A stretch of DNA of 64,000 bases, from the NCBI GenBank assembly GCA_001464955.1, contig LNEM01000025.1:1-64000 (forward strand). Reading direction: 5' to 3'. Shown here piece by piece: positions 1 to 8,696 of this stretch. This DNA comes from Rhizobiales bacterium Ga0077537. GTDB lineage: Bacteria; Pseudomonadota; Alphaproteobacteria; Rhizobiales; Hyphomicrobiaceae. Under the pieces are notes generated by a model. That model was not told where the DNA came from and did no database searches. It saw only the letters and a list, made by a program, of their open reading frames with translations. The translations under genes were made by a program, and so were the position numbers. The first letter of the stretch is position 1; each line of letters begins with the position of its first letter.

Positions 1-37
1 CGACCTTGAACTCACGCCCGAACCGTCTTCGCTGCAT
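1..37 (-). CDS. IS3-family transposase OrfA, 5' end only (cut by window edge)
   Basis: Not in the ORF track because only the first 12 codons lie in the window. On the minus strand an ATG with a clear GGAGG ribosome binding site seven bases upstream opens MQRRRFGREFKV, which matches the usual N-terminus of IS3-group OrfA helix-turn-helix proteins (M-x-R-R-R-F-x-R-E-F-K). OrfA binds the element ends and is normally frameshift-fused to OrfB, the DDE transposase. The rest lies to the left of the window, so intactness cannot be judged. Confidence 0.6.
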   Translation of the reverse strand, partial: MQRRRFGREFKV

Positions 38-95
38 AGGCCACCTCCGGCTTCATGAAACACCCAATCTCGGTGTCCGCGAAACCGGCAGCAGG
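1..95 (-). mobile_element. Left end of an IS3-family insertion sequence
   Basis: Minus-strand sequence reads inward from about position 95 through a GC-rich tract containing GGTTTCGCGGACACC, then the orfA ribosome binding site and start. A GGACACC-type sequence shortly before orfA is typical of IS3-group ends. The outer boundary is estimated; the other terminal repeat is outside the window. Confidence 0.4.
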
Positions 96-105
96 CCACT
101 TACCG

Positions 106-154
106 CCAGCGTCTGCCCTGGCCTACGCTACGCTCCGGCCAGACCAGACGCTGG
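106..154. repeat. Strong inverted repeat (hairpin) beside the IS end
   Basis: An 18-base arm, CCAGCGTCTGCCCTGGCC at 106-123, pairs with GGCCAGACCAGACGCTGG at 137-154 with two mismatches and a 13-base loop. It lies between the IS3 end and the toxin remnant. There is no T-run, so it is not a classical intrinsic terminator; it could be a REP-like element or a recombination scar. Confidence 0.5.
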
Positions 155-231
155 CCGATGACGGCCGGATTCTAACTTGATTCCCGGTATCGCGATCAGG
201 GGCAGTTGGTACGCGGGCGTCAGAAGTTTTC

Positions 232-509
232 TCACAGCAACTCCGTCAGCGTCGCGTTATCCATCACCTCCTCGACCATGATCGACGGCGGCGGGTCTTC
301 GAGGCCAGGCGGCAGCTTGACCGCGGACGGGATCTCGACCGCCGCTAGCGATCACGTGGCTGCACAAGCGTGATCGGCAGGACCGTCGAGATACGGGCCC
401 CATCCTCGGCCCACTCGAGGGCCGGCACGATCACGCTCGGCCGATCCTTGCGGCCTTCGTCCTGTCCAGCCACGGCGGCGACGGTCTTGCCGACGACGAC
501 GGCACTGGC
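232..509 (-). pseudogene. PemK/MazF-like toxin remnant (frameshifted)
   Basis: Two adjoining minus-strand reading frames give pieces of a PemK/MazF-type endoribonuclease. The 5' piece (509 to 345) contains GRKDRPSVIVPAL and ARISTVLPITLVQPRD, matching the family's K-x-RP-x-x-V and VLPITH...P core, and ends in a TAG. The 3' piece, in another frame, reads LAAVEIPSAVKLPPGLEDP and ends VEEVMDNATLTELL before a stop at 232, matching the family's AVEIP...K..LGLDD segment. The join needs a frameshift near 345-352, and a TAA precedes the 5' piece, so no start survives. No antitoxin gene is visible. It is most likely a dead toxin left beside an IS element. Confidence 0.55.
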
Positions 510-677
510 TTAAGCTGCAGGATGGCTGGTACAGGCCGACGGCCGGTCCCGGCCTTGGCTCGACACGAGTCCTGGTATCATGAGCGGCGCGCCAGCCGGG
601 AAAGTCCACCTCAACGTCGCCGACGTGATCACGATCGGCTCGAGTTCAGCGGAAACAATGGCGGGCAATCCATATCC

Positions 678-1670
678 ATGACCGCACAGAAGAAAGTGCT
701 GGTGACAGGCGGCGCCGGTTACATCGGGTCGCATACGTGCCAGGCACTCGCGCGCGCGGGCTATCTTCCCGTCGTCTACGATAGTCTCGTCTACGGTCAC
801 GACTGGGCAGTGCAGTGGGGACCGCTCGAGCGCGGTGACATCCGCGACAGTGCGCGGCTTGATGAGGTGATGCGGCTGTATGAGCCTTGCGCCGTCGTCC
901 ATTTTGCAGCCTTCGCCTACGTTGGCGAATCCGTCCATGATCCAAGCAAATACTACCTGAACAATGTGGCCGGATCGCTGTCTCTCATCGACGCGGCTCA
1001 ACGCAACGGCATCGCCAACTTCATCTTTTCGAGCACCTGCGCGACCTACGGCACACCGGAGCGATTGCCCATCACGGAGGACAGTCCGCAGAACCCCATC
1101 AACCCCTACGGCGCATCAAAGCTGATGGTTGAACGCATGCTGGAGGATTTCGCAGCGGCGTACGGGTCTCGCTTTATCGCCCTTCGTTACTTCAATGCGG
1201 CAGGTTGCGACGCCGACGGAAGGATAGGGGAGGATCACGATCCCGAGACCCACCTCATCCCACTGGTCCTCGACGCGGCATCCGGCCGTCGCCCCGACGT
1301 CACCGTCTTCGGCCTGGACTACGATACGCGGGACGGGACGTGCATCCGCGACTATGTCCACGTCTGCGATCTGGCCTCGGCCCATGTGCTGGCCCTCGGC
1401 GCGCTCCTGTCGGGGCAGCCTTCGGCCAAGCTCAATCTCGGGCTGGGTTACGGCTTCTCGGTGCTCGACGTGATCAACTCCGTCGAGCGCGTGACGGGAC
1501 TGAAAGTGCCAGTCGTCCATGGCGCCCGCAGGGCCGGCGATCCGGCTGCTCTTGTCAGCGATCCGACCCGTGCCATGGCCGCCCTCGGCTGGAAGCCCGC
1601 CTTCACGGATCTCGACCGCATCGTCGAAACCGCCTGGGCTTGGCATCAGAAGCATCGGCCGGTGCGCTGA
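678..1670 (+). CDS. galE: UDP-glucose 4-epimerase
   Basis: This 330-residue extended short-chain dehydrogenase interconverts UDP-glucose and UDP-galactose using bound NAD, supplying galactosyl donor to the polysaccharide locus that follows. The N-terminal Rossmann motif GGAGYIGSH, the catalytic serine region SSTCATYG and the YGASK Tyr-x-x-x-Lys pair are all present, and the length matches the family. The ORF track begins 52 codons upstream, but the extra sequence is not conserved in character; the ATG at 678 places the glycine motif at residue 9, as usual for GalE. A UDP-GlcNAc or UDP-arabinose preference is possible and cannot be excluded by eye. Confidence 0.9.
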   Translation: MTAQKKVLVTGGAGYIGSHTCQALARAGYLPVVYDSLVYGHDWAVQWGPLERGDIRDSARLDEVMRLYEPCAVVHFAAFAYVGESVHDPSKYYLNNVAGSLSLIDAAQRNGIANFIFSSTCATYGTPERLPITEDSPQNPINPYGASKLMVERMLEDFAAAYGSRFIALRYFNAAGCDADGRIGEDHDPETHLIPLVLDAASGRRPDVTVFGLDYDTRDGTCIRDYVHVCDLASAHVLALGALLSGQPSAKLNLGLGYGFSVLDVINSVERVTGLKVPVVHGARRAGDPAALVSDPTRAMAALGWKPAFTDLDRIVETAWAWHQKHRPVR

Positions 1671-1823
1671 GCCCATCGCCTCATGCTTTACTATGCTAGG
1701 CAGACCTCGTGTGCGTGAAAGCGGCGGCGGGCCATGATGGTGTACGTCTTTCAGGCCTGGGCATGGGAAGTGTTGCTCACAGGCCTGTTGGCGAAAGCGT
1801 CATTCGGCTGATTGGGTGGCCAG

Positions 1824-3095
1824 ATGTATCGTGCCGAAAGAACGTTGATGGCGCGCGTCGCCACGGCGGGTCGCCTCTGCGTGCTGCTCCTGACGGCGGC
1901 GCAGCTGGCGCTGCTCGGCTCGCCGACCCGAGGGGCCGGGCGCGAGTTCATCGAAGCGTTCGACGGAGCGCCGGGGAAGCCGACCGCGTGGTCTTCCCCT
2001 CGATGGGACGTGATCGTGCACGACCGCACCGACGGGGCGACCAATGCCATGGAGGCAGATCACGACCACTCCTGCGGTGCGCCGCCCGCCACGCACGCTT
2101 TGCACGGCGCGGGTGAAGCGGTGTTCCTGTGCCGCGACCACGTGATGACAGCGCTGAACTCGTCTGATCCGGGATATGCCGTGATCTACCTGACGCCGTC
2201 GGCGATGGCTGATTGGAGCGACGGTCCGGCGGAGATTTCGTTCGACGTTTCGACCGGACGCTCGACGAAGCGCGATTGGATCGATCTTTGGCTCACGCCG
2301 TGGGAGCAGGCGATGGCGCTGCCGTCAGAGCCGCATACGCCAGACCTGAGTGGGCCACCGCAGAGAGCTTTGCACTTCCGGGTCACGAACGAATTCGCAT
2401 GGCTGATCTACAGATTCCCTGAGGAGGTCAAGCTCTCGCGCAACGACTGGCGGAACGTTCCGGTCCCCTTTGGCCGGGCGCAGCGCGACACATTCAGGTT
2501 CACGATCGGCGGCGGGTTCATCACCATAACTTACAAAAATGTGGCGACCGGCAAGACGCTTGAGGTCGAGCGCGTGCCCCTGCCACGCGATCTGGGTTAC
2601 TCCCGTGCGGTTGTCCAGATTGGGCATCACTCCTATACACCCGGCAAGGACTGCGACTTCATGAAGATCGGCTCGTGTGGGCCGAACACATGGCATTGGG
2701 ATAACGTGAGGATCGCTCCGGCGTTGCCCTTCAGCATGAAAAAGCTGGGCCGGCTGACCGATGCGGGAACCGTGCCGGTCTCGTCAGGACTGCTTCGCTT
2801 CGCGGCCCGCGGCGAGACCGAGATCGATTGGGGCACGGGCTGGCAGCCGGTTCGGCCCGTCAACCGCCCCATCGCCAACGATGGCCATTTCGCCTCCTAT
2901 TCGTTGCCCGTTCCCCATGGCGCCGTGCGGGCGGCGATCCGCGGCAAGCGCTCATGGGCAGGACCGTGGCGCGCAGAGAACATCGCGATCTGGTCGCTGG
3001 GCGTCTCAGGGGATTCGGCGGTGGTTCCGCAGGTAGCGCCGCCGCCCGTATCGGTACCGTCCGGAGCGGTCCCGCACCATCGCCACGGCAATTAG
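1824..3095 (+). CDS. Secreted protein of unknown function
   Basis: A 423-residue product with a hydrophobic signal segment (CVLLLTAAQLALLG) and a likely cleavage near the following PTRGAG. The mature part is rich in Trp, Asp and aromatic residues, with stretches such as WHWDNVRI and FRFTIGGGFITITYKN that read like the beta-sandwich strands of a concanavalin/laminin-G-type carbohydrate-binding fold. No catalytic motif was recognised. The C-terminus is Pro/Val-rich and His-ended. The track starts at a TTG at 1812; ATG 1824 or ATG 1848 are better starts, the latter leaving a compact signal peptide. Its place between galE and the initiating sugar transferase suggests a role in binding or shaping the exported polysaccharide, which is inference. 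Confidence 0.6.
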   Translation: MYRAERTLMARVATAGRLCVLLLTAAQLALLGSPTRGAGREFIEAFDGAPGKPTAWSSPRWDVIVHDRTDGATNAMEADHDHSCGAPPATHALHGAGEAVFLCRDHVMTALNSSDPGYAVIYLTPSAMADWSDGPAEISFDVSTGRSTKRDWIDLWLTPWEQAMALPSEPHTPDLSGPPQRALHFRVTNEFAWLIYRFPEEVKLSRNDWRNVPVPFGRAQRDTFRFTIGGGFITITYKNVATGKTLEVERVPLPRDLGYSRAVVQIGHHSYTPGKDCDFMKIGSCGPNTWHWDNVRIAPALPFSMKKLGRLTDAGTVPVSSGLLRFAARGETEIDWGTGWQPVRPVNRPIANDGHFASYSLPVPHGAVRAAIRGKRSWAGPWRAENIAIWSLGVSGDSAVVPQVAPPPVSVPSGAVPHHRHGN

Positions 3096-3944
3096 CCCTG
3101 GCGTCCGATGCCAACGGTCTGACCCGGCCGCCTCCCGGCTCATGGGACCGGAGGATTGGTCGGTACGGCGAAGCTGGACGCGGCGCGTCGAAAACCGGCG
3201 CTTCAGGTGAAGGTTCGACGTCGAGGCCACGCGGCGTTTCCCCGAGTCTCGCGCTTCATCGGAACAGGCGTTGGCGACCCTGATGCGCCAAGGGCCGCCA
3301 CGCGGATCTCCGAGCCGACGAAGATAGATGTTGAAGAACTGAAGGCCGCCGCTACAGACGGCGAGATCGCCAGCGCGCAGCCGGCGGCTCTATCCGAGCA
3401 CGAGTGCTCGCCAGAAACGCGTCACGTCACGGGGGGGCGATCGGCGCTCTATTTGCGGAATTCGTGGAACGCTGCCCGACGATCCACTCGTAGGCCACAC
3501 CAGCCTCGCCGACAGAAGTGAGGCCCGGACGGCGGGAGCGGAAGAGCGCCGTCCGTCTCCGGCAAGTTTCGTGAGGCGCTCCTCGGCCTCATATGGACCC
3601 GTCCAGCGCATGGTCCAGGCTCGCCGCCGCGCGATTGCCACCCTCGAAGCGACCGATCACCTCCCAGCCCACCTTCGTCCAGGCACGAATTGGTCTCTGT
3701 CGCCGCCCCGCCGGATCCTCGCGACCCGCAAGGCCGCCGCGCCTTCGACCCATCGCAGGACCGCCCAACTGGAGCAGCCGTCTGGACGGTGGGGACCAGC
3801 CCCGTGTTAACCCTGATCCGACCAGTTAGGGCCTCGAGCTCCACCAGTACTGGACAAAAAGTTACAAAATCGTTGATTATCCGACAAAAGTGATACAGCG
3901 CAGCGTCGCGCCGTGTAGACGCGTGGTGGTGTCGGGGTGGCAAT
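3096..3944. other. 849-base intergenic stretch, no convincing gene
   Basis: Short overlapping ORFs occur on both strands (for example 3156-3521 plus and 3449-3943 minus), but none has a recognisable family, a credible ribosome binding site or a signal peptide. The last 100 bases are conspicuously AT-richer and probably hold the promoter of the sugar-transferase gene. The rest may be decayed coding sequence. Confidence 0.5.
3851..3880 (+). promoter_or_regulatory. Possible sigma-70 promoter for the EPS sugar transferase
   Basis: In an AT-rich island before the gene at 3945, TGGACA (3851-3856) and GATTAT (3875-3880) are spaced 18 bases apart, a fair match to -35/-10 elements. A perfect 10-base palindrome CCAGTACTGG (3844-3853) overlaps the -35 box and could be an operator. 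This is a sequence match only. Confidence 0.3.
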
Positions 3945-5414
3945 ATGGGTGTCCCTTCAGCAGGTGCTGATCGTCGCGAGGCGCCGGCTGAAGTGTTGAC
4001 TGGAGTGTCGCCCGCAACCTTCGTACCGCTTTCGTCGGCGGGGTTGCCGCTCTCGGTGGCAAAAGCCGCCGTGGCAACCGTTGAGGTTGTCCTCGTGTTG
4101 GCGACCGCGATCGTCGCGAAATTGATTTATCTCGATTGGCTTCTGAACAGCCATCCGCCGTCTCAGCCTTATCTCGAGATTGCGTTCCTGATGTGTGTGG
4201 CAGTGCACATCGTCTATAATCAAATGGGGCTCTACGAAATCGAGAATGTGACGCGATCGGAATTCGGGGTCGGAAGTATAATAGGCGGTTTGTTCATTTC
4301 ACTGGCGACTGTTTTGGGGTCGCTCTACGCGCTGAAACAATTGGGCGATCTTTCGAGGGGCTGGGTATTTGTCTGGCTAGGCCTGATGGCCGTTTCAATA
4401 CCCCTATTGAGACATGTCGTCGCCCGTTGGGTAAAGCGCGCCATGGCGTCTGGTCTGCTCGTGCAGCGCATCGCGATCGTTGGCACGAAAGAGTTTCCCA
4501 TCGAGCTCGCAAATCGCATTCGCGCGAAAGAGGGCCTGTCGGGCGCGATCGACCTCTACCACTGCGGCCCGCCCAACGATGATATCCGCTTCGCCGGCGG
4601 TTTGCGCGAACTCGAGGCGACCATGGCGGTCCGGCCATATGATCGCGTCGTCGTCGGCATTCCGAGTAGTGAAGTCGAAGCGGTCCGAAGCACCGTGAGA
4701 CTGCTTGGTGCCTACACGACCGAACTGTTGCTCTGTACGGATCTCGCGCCCGAATCGGTGGCGATGAGCGGCGCGCGACAGATCATGGGAATCAAGACCG
4801 AAGTCGTCCATCTGGTGCCGAAATCCGAGTCCTGGGCGTTGCTGAAGCGGACGATGGACGTTGTCGTGGCTGCGTCGGCCCTGGTCCTGCTGGCCCCGGT
4901 GTTCCTCATCGCGGTGATCGCAATCAAGCTCGATAGCCCAGGACCGGTTCTATTCCGTCAGCGGCGGATCGGCCGGAATAGCTCCATCTTCAGAATATAC
5001 AAATTCAGGACGATGAACGTCACGGAAGATGGCGCCAACATCGCGCAGGCGACCCGCGATGATAAGCGCGTGACGCGCGTGGGACGACTTCTCCGAAAAA
5101 TCAGCATCGACGAACTGCCGCAGCTCTTGAATGTGCTGGCGGGGGATATGTCGCTTGTCGGCCCGCGCCCTCACGCAATCGCTCATGACACCGAGTTTGA
5201 ACAGAAATTCGATCTCTTCGCACGTCGGCGGCGAGTGAAGCCGGGGATGACGGGCTGGGCTCAGGTGAATGGATATCGTGGTGAGACGAAGACCACCGAG
5301 CATATTCGTCGTCGAATGGAGCATGATCTCGATTACATCGAAAAATGGTCGATATGGCTGGATGTCGAGATACTATTTCGCACGGTGTTCGTTCTCGCGC
5401 GCGGGGCCTACTGA
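3945..5414 (+). CDS. Polyprenyl-phosphate sugar-1-phosphate transferase (EPS initiation)
   Basis: A 489-residue WbaP/WcaJ-type enzyme that moves a hexose-1-phosphate from a UDP-sugar to undecaprenyl phosphate, the first step of repeat-unit assembly at the inner membrane. The N-terminal half has several membrane segments (about residues 40-140) followed by a CoA-binding-like Rossmann domain ([17 protein letters not shown]). The C-terminal bacterial sugar transferase domain starts near [20 protein letters not shown] and carries [40 protein letters not shown] and [12 protein letters not shown], all diagnostic. The ATG at 3945 follows a GGGGTGG ribosome binding site. Glucose or galactose cannot be chosen from sequence. 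Confidence 0.92.
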   Translation: MGVPSAGADRREAPAEVLTGVSPATFVPLSSAGLPLSVAKAAVATVEVVLVLATAIVAKLIYLDWLLNSHPPSQPYLEIAFLMCVAVHIVYNQMGLYEIENVTRSEFGVGSIIGGLFISLATVLGSLYALKQLGDLSRGWVFVWLGLMAVSIPLLRHVVARWVKRAMASGLLVQRIAIVGTKEFPIELANRIRAKEGLSGAIDLYHCGPPNDDIRFAGGLRELEATMAVRPYDRVVVGIPSSEVEAVRSTVRLLGAYTTELLLCTDLAPESVAMSGARQIMGIKTEVVHLVPKSESWALLKRTMDVVVAASALVLLAPVFLIAVIAIKLDSPGPVLFRQRRIGRNSSIFRIYKFRTMNVTEDGANIAQATRDDKRVTRVGRLLRKISIDELPQLLNVLAGDMSLVGPRPHAIAHDTEFEQKFDLFARRRRVKPGMTGWAQVNGYRGETKTTEHIRRRMEHDLDYIEKWSIWLDVEILFRTVFVLARGAY

Positions 5415-5522
5415 AGAGCCGAGGGAGAGATCAGAGAAAACCGGATCAAGAACCTGATCGGACCAGAGAGTTGTGGCCCAGGAAAAATAGAAGTGGGATG
5501 ATGTTCATATAGGAAACGTGCC

Positions 5523-6290
5523 ATGCCAGAGTTGTGTATTGAGGGCGTCCGAGTGAACAGCGTAGCGCTGGGGGCGACGGTCGAGCGGATTGTTTCGGAC
5601 TGCAGCAAGGGAAGTTCATTCAGCGTTTTCACGCTCAATCTGGATCATGTCGTCAAGTTGCAGCAAAATAAGGAGTTTAATGCGACATACAAGGCGGCTC
5701 GATACGTGACAGCCGACGGGTTTCCGATCGTGTGGGCCGGTCGACTGCGAGGAGTGGATATCGAGCGGGTGACTGGCGCCGATCTCATCGAGCCGTTGTG
5801 TGCGGCATGCGAGAAGTCCCGAATTCCGGTTTATTTGTTCGGGAGTAGTTTTCGCGCGCTGGCTGGGTCGGCGAAATATTTGACCCGTCGCTTCCCGGGG
5901 CTGGAAATTGTAGGCGTCTCGGCGCCGAAGTTCGGGTTTGATCCAGGTTCTACGGCGGCTGCGGAGGAGGCGCTGAGGATCGCGGAGTCCGGTGCGGGAC
6001 TGTGTTTCGTTGCTCTCGGGGCGCCAAAGCAAGAGCTCTTTGCCTCCGCCGCGATGGCACTTGCACCCAAGACGGCGTTTGTGTGCATCGGTGCTGGGCT
6101 CGACTACCTCGCGGGTGAGCAGATCAGGGCCCCAGGCTGGGTTCAGGCTGTTGGAGCCGAGTGGTTATGGCGTTTGCTCTCCGCGCCGGGTCGCCTGGGG
6201 AGGCGCTACCTGAAATGCCTGCTGGTTCTGCCGAGCTTGTTGTGGGCCGTTGTCAACGAGCCGGTCGGATCGGTGCCGGGAGGTGGATGA
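5523..6290 (+). CDS. WecG/TagA/CpsF-family glycosyltransferase
   Basis: This 255-residue GT26 enzyme should add the second or a later sugar to the lipid-linked acceptor made by the preceding gene. The family landmarks appear in order: TLNLDHVVKL near residue 38, TADGFPIVW near 63, VTGADL, the LGAPKQE loop and GAEWLWRLL near the C-terminus, where a hydrophobic and basic tail probably attaches it to the inner membrane. Start ATG 5523 has AGGAAACG upstream. Pairing of a WbaP-type initiator with a GT26 enzyme is common in capsule loci. The donor sugar (for example ManNAc, ManNAcA or glucose) is unknown. Confidence 0.88.
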   Translation: MPELCIEGVRVNSVALGATVERIVSDCSKGSSFSVFTLNLDHVVKLQQNKEFNATYKAARYVTADGFPIVWAGRLRGVDIERVTGADLIEPLCAACEKSRIPVYLFGSSFRALAGSAKYLTRRFPGLEIVGVSAPKFGFDPGSTAAAEEALRIAESGAGLCFVALGAPKQELFASAAMALAPKTAFVCIGAGLDYLAGEQIRAPGWVQAVGAEWLWRLLSAPGRLGRRYLKCLLVLPSLLWAVVNEPVGSVPGGG

Positions 6291-6873
6291 TTGAGGTCGT
6301 GGGGTGGAATTGATCCGCCCTGGCAGAAGCGCAGCACCAGAGAGCGCTTGCCCTGGACGAGAGAAGTTGACGGCTTTGAGCCGTGTGGCGCCCCAGCCGC
6401 AATGCACGGCTCGCAAGGGGGCCGCCGGCCGCCGTGATCAATCAGTGCGCCTCGGGTTCGATCGATCATCGCTGTGCCGGAATTGTTCTTGACGTGCCAT
6501 GTCGACATGATGCGCAACACGACGACGCAGGCGCCGGGCTTCCTTCTGTCGTGCGCAATGGGCTGTATGTCGTTGCGTCAGTCGGTCTCCGTTGCCCAGG
6601 CAGTCGACAACAGGTCACGATCGCGACGGACAGTCCTTCGGCGCAGGGTTTCACGGCCTGTCGACCAGATGGACGGAGAAATTCAGCATAGGCAGAAGGT
6701 TCGCTTGCGATCCGAGTTGAAGTGCTTCGATTTAGATCATCGTTCGACCGGTTTCAGATGCGTGGGATGTCATGGAATTCTTACCGGACGTAGTCACGTC
6801 GCCCGGCGGCCACCATCGACTGCGACTGATGTCTCATTCGCGTATCATCTCCGATGACGACACGGAGTATTCC
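6291..6873. other. Intergenic stretch without a supported gene
   Basis: About 580 bases separate the GT26 gene from the methyltransferase. The listed ORFs are shadows with no recognisable family. The upstream part of track ORF 6772 lies here and is probably untranslated leader. Confidence 0.45.
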
Positions 6874-7713
6874 GTGGCAGACGACATCATGAGCTTCATA
6901 CCCTGCCAAGAGGGTGAAGGCCCACAGGCCTTCTACGACAAGTTTGGTTGGCAGAAGAACGAGAATGGCGACTATTGCGAGACGGTTGCCTTCTCAGACC
7001 GGAGGCCGCTGGCGGCTGGTCTTACGAGCCACTGCATGTTGAGACTGAAAGACAAGTATTTCTCGAAGGGCGGAAAATTTCTGCTCGACGCCGGGTGCGG
7101 ACCCATCGCGCATCCCGAGCTCTTGAGTTACGGCGACGCGTTTGAGACGCGCGTATGCCTGGATGTTTCAAGCGTCGCCTTGCAGCATGCGCGGGCTGCC
7201 TGCGGAGGCCGAGGGGTCTATCTTCACGCCTCGATCGCCGACATCCCGCTCGCATCCAGTTCGATGGACGCCGTGATGTGCTACCACGTCATATACCAGC
7301 TGCCTCTGCAACTGCAGGTGAAGGCCTTGTGTGAGTTGTGGCGCGTTTTGAAACCCGGGGGCGTGGGTGTGTTCGTCTATATGTGGCCACGGCCCGCGAT
7401 CCCGGGAATTCTCGGGCGAATGGCCAGGGTCCTGGGACTGAGAAATGAGGGACGGAACGGCGCGTCCGTCGAGGTGCCATCCTCCGACCACGATCGCCTG
7501 CAGCCGAGAGAGTGGCTCGAGGCCCAGCGGTTACCGTTCGATTTCGACTACGATGTCTACCGGGTGGTCGACAATAACTTCCTCCGTGACTACGTGAGTG
7601 CGGACCGTGCCGGCCGGAGCCTGGTTGGTTTCCTGCGGCTGATGCAGGACTTCGCCCCGCGATTGTGCGGTCGGCATGGCAGTATGCCCGCGATCGTCGT
7701 GCGCAAATCATAG
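6874..7713 (+). CDS. SAM-dependent methyltransferase (class I)
   Basis: A methyltransferase of about 279 residues with SAM-binding motif I FLLDAGCGPIAHPE, an acidic motif II end (VCLDVSS), post-I MDAVMCYHVIYQLP and the LKPGG motif before the last strands, the usual order for class I enzymes of the Methyltransf_11 type. I prefer GTG 6874, which has CGGAG six bases upstream, over the track ATG at 6772 or ATG 6829, because the longer leader lacks a ribosome binding site. Its position among glycosyltransferases suggests methylation of a sugar in the repeat unit or of the chain end, but a small-molecule substrate is equally possible. Confidence 0.75.
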   Translation: MADDIMSFIPCQEGEGPQAFYDKFGWQKNENGDYCETVAFSDRRPLAAGLTSHCMLRLKDKYFSKGGKFLLDAGCGPIAHPELLSYGDAFETRVCLDVSSVALQHARAACGGRGVYLHASIADIPLASSSMDAVMCYHVIYQLPLQLQVKALCELWRVLKPGGVGVFVYMWPRPAIPGILGRMARVLGLRNEGRNGASVEVPSSDHDRLQPREWLEAQRLPFDFDYDVYRVVDNNFLRDYVSADRAGRSLVGFLRLMQDFAPRLCGRHGSMPAIVVRKS

Positions 7714-7771
7714 GTTTGAAACGGATCACCGCAATGGCGGGTCCCTTTGAATGCGTGGCCGGGAAGATCGT

Positions 7772-8665
7772 ATGAGCGCTCACCCCATCGTCAGCGTCAT
7801 CGTGACGACGAAGAACCGCTCGGCACTACTCCAGCAGGCGCTCGACAGCGTGATGCGTGCGAGGGACAGCCGCTACGATCTCCAACTCATCGTCGTGAAC
7901 GACGGCTCCACGGACGACACCGAGAGTGTCCTGTCACGCTATCCTGTCACCGTGATCCGCACCGAAGGCATCGGCATGGCGCGCGCCCGCAATCTCGGCC
8001 TCGCAGCGGCCACCGGCGACTTTGTCACGTTGCTGGACGACGACGACATCTGGTTACCCGACAATATCGTCCACCATCTCGAAATGTTCGAGCGCCACCC
8101 CGAGTACGCCGCCGTCCACGGCCAGAGCCAGCTTGCGCACGCGGACGCCACCCCTTTCGGCGATCCGGTGCCGGCCGGTCCGCTGTCCTCTGGCATGATC
8201 TTCGAAAGCCTGCTCGGTTACATGCCGCAGGTCGCGACTGTTCTGACCCGCCTCTCCGCCGCGCGAGAAGCCGGTGACATGGATGTGACGCTGACCGGCG
8301 ACACGGACTGGGATTGGTTGCTGCGCATTGCGTGGCGGCACCCCATCGGACGCTTCGAGAAGCCGGTCATGTTGTTCCGGCAGCGCGACGGTATGAACCT
8401 GGAACTCGCCTGGCGTCGGGCTCCGGCGACCTTCCGCGTCTTTCGTCGCCATGCGAGGAGGTTGCCGCCGCTGCAGCGTCTGAGAGTCGCGCGAGTCCTC
8501 CTTCGACATCGTGGGCACTGGGCGTCGGGCTTCTTTGATCACGCCCTCGACTGCTGGCGACGCGGCGAGAGCGCCGAAGCCTTGAAGGCTTTCTCTTTCG
8601 CTGCACGAACGTCGCCCGCCCACACCGCTGTGTTGGCCGCTCGCCGCCTTGGTCGCCGCAGCTGA
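7772..8665 (+). CDS. Family 2 glycosyltransferase
   Basis: A GT-A fold inverting transferase of about 297 residues: VSVIVTTKNRSALLQQAL at the N-terminus, VVNDGSTDDTE nucleotide-binding motif, the metal-binding LLDDDDIW (DXD), and ED-like GDTDWDWLLRIAW later. Such enzymes extend the lipid-linked repeat unit on the cytoplasmic face. ATG 7772 has GGGAAG upstream and begins close to the first strand; the track start 7751 adds seven residues. Donor and linkage cannot be read from sequence. Confidence 0.85.
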   Translation: MSAHPIVSVIVTTKNRSALLQQALDSVMRARDSRYDLQLIVVNDGSTDDTESVLSRYPVTVIRTEGIGMARARNLGLAAATGDFVTLLDDDDIWLPDNIVHHLEMFERHPEYAAVHGQSQLAHADATPFGDPVPAGPLSSGMIFESLLGYMPQVATVLTRLSAAREAGDMDVTLTGDTDWDWLLRIAWRHPIGRFEKPVMLFRQRDGMNLELAWRRAPATFRVFRRHARRLPPLQRLRVARVLLRHRGHWASGFFDHALDCWRRGESAEALKAFSFAARTSPAHTAVLAARRLGRRS

Positions 8666-8696
8666 GCCGAGACTTGGACGCGCAGTCGCGTCGTGG

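Noticed and set aside
522-677. Long N-terminal extension of galE in the ORF track
   Set aside because: The 52 extra residues are Arg/Pro-rich and lack a Rossmann start; ATG 678 puts the glycine motif at residue 9 as in GalE.
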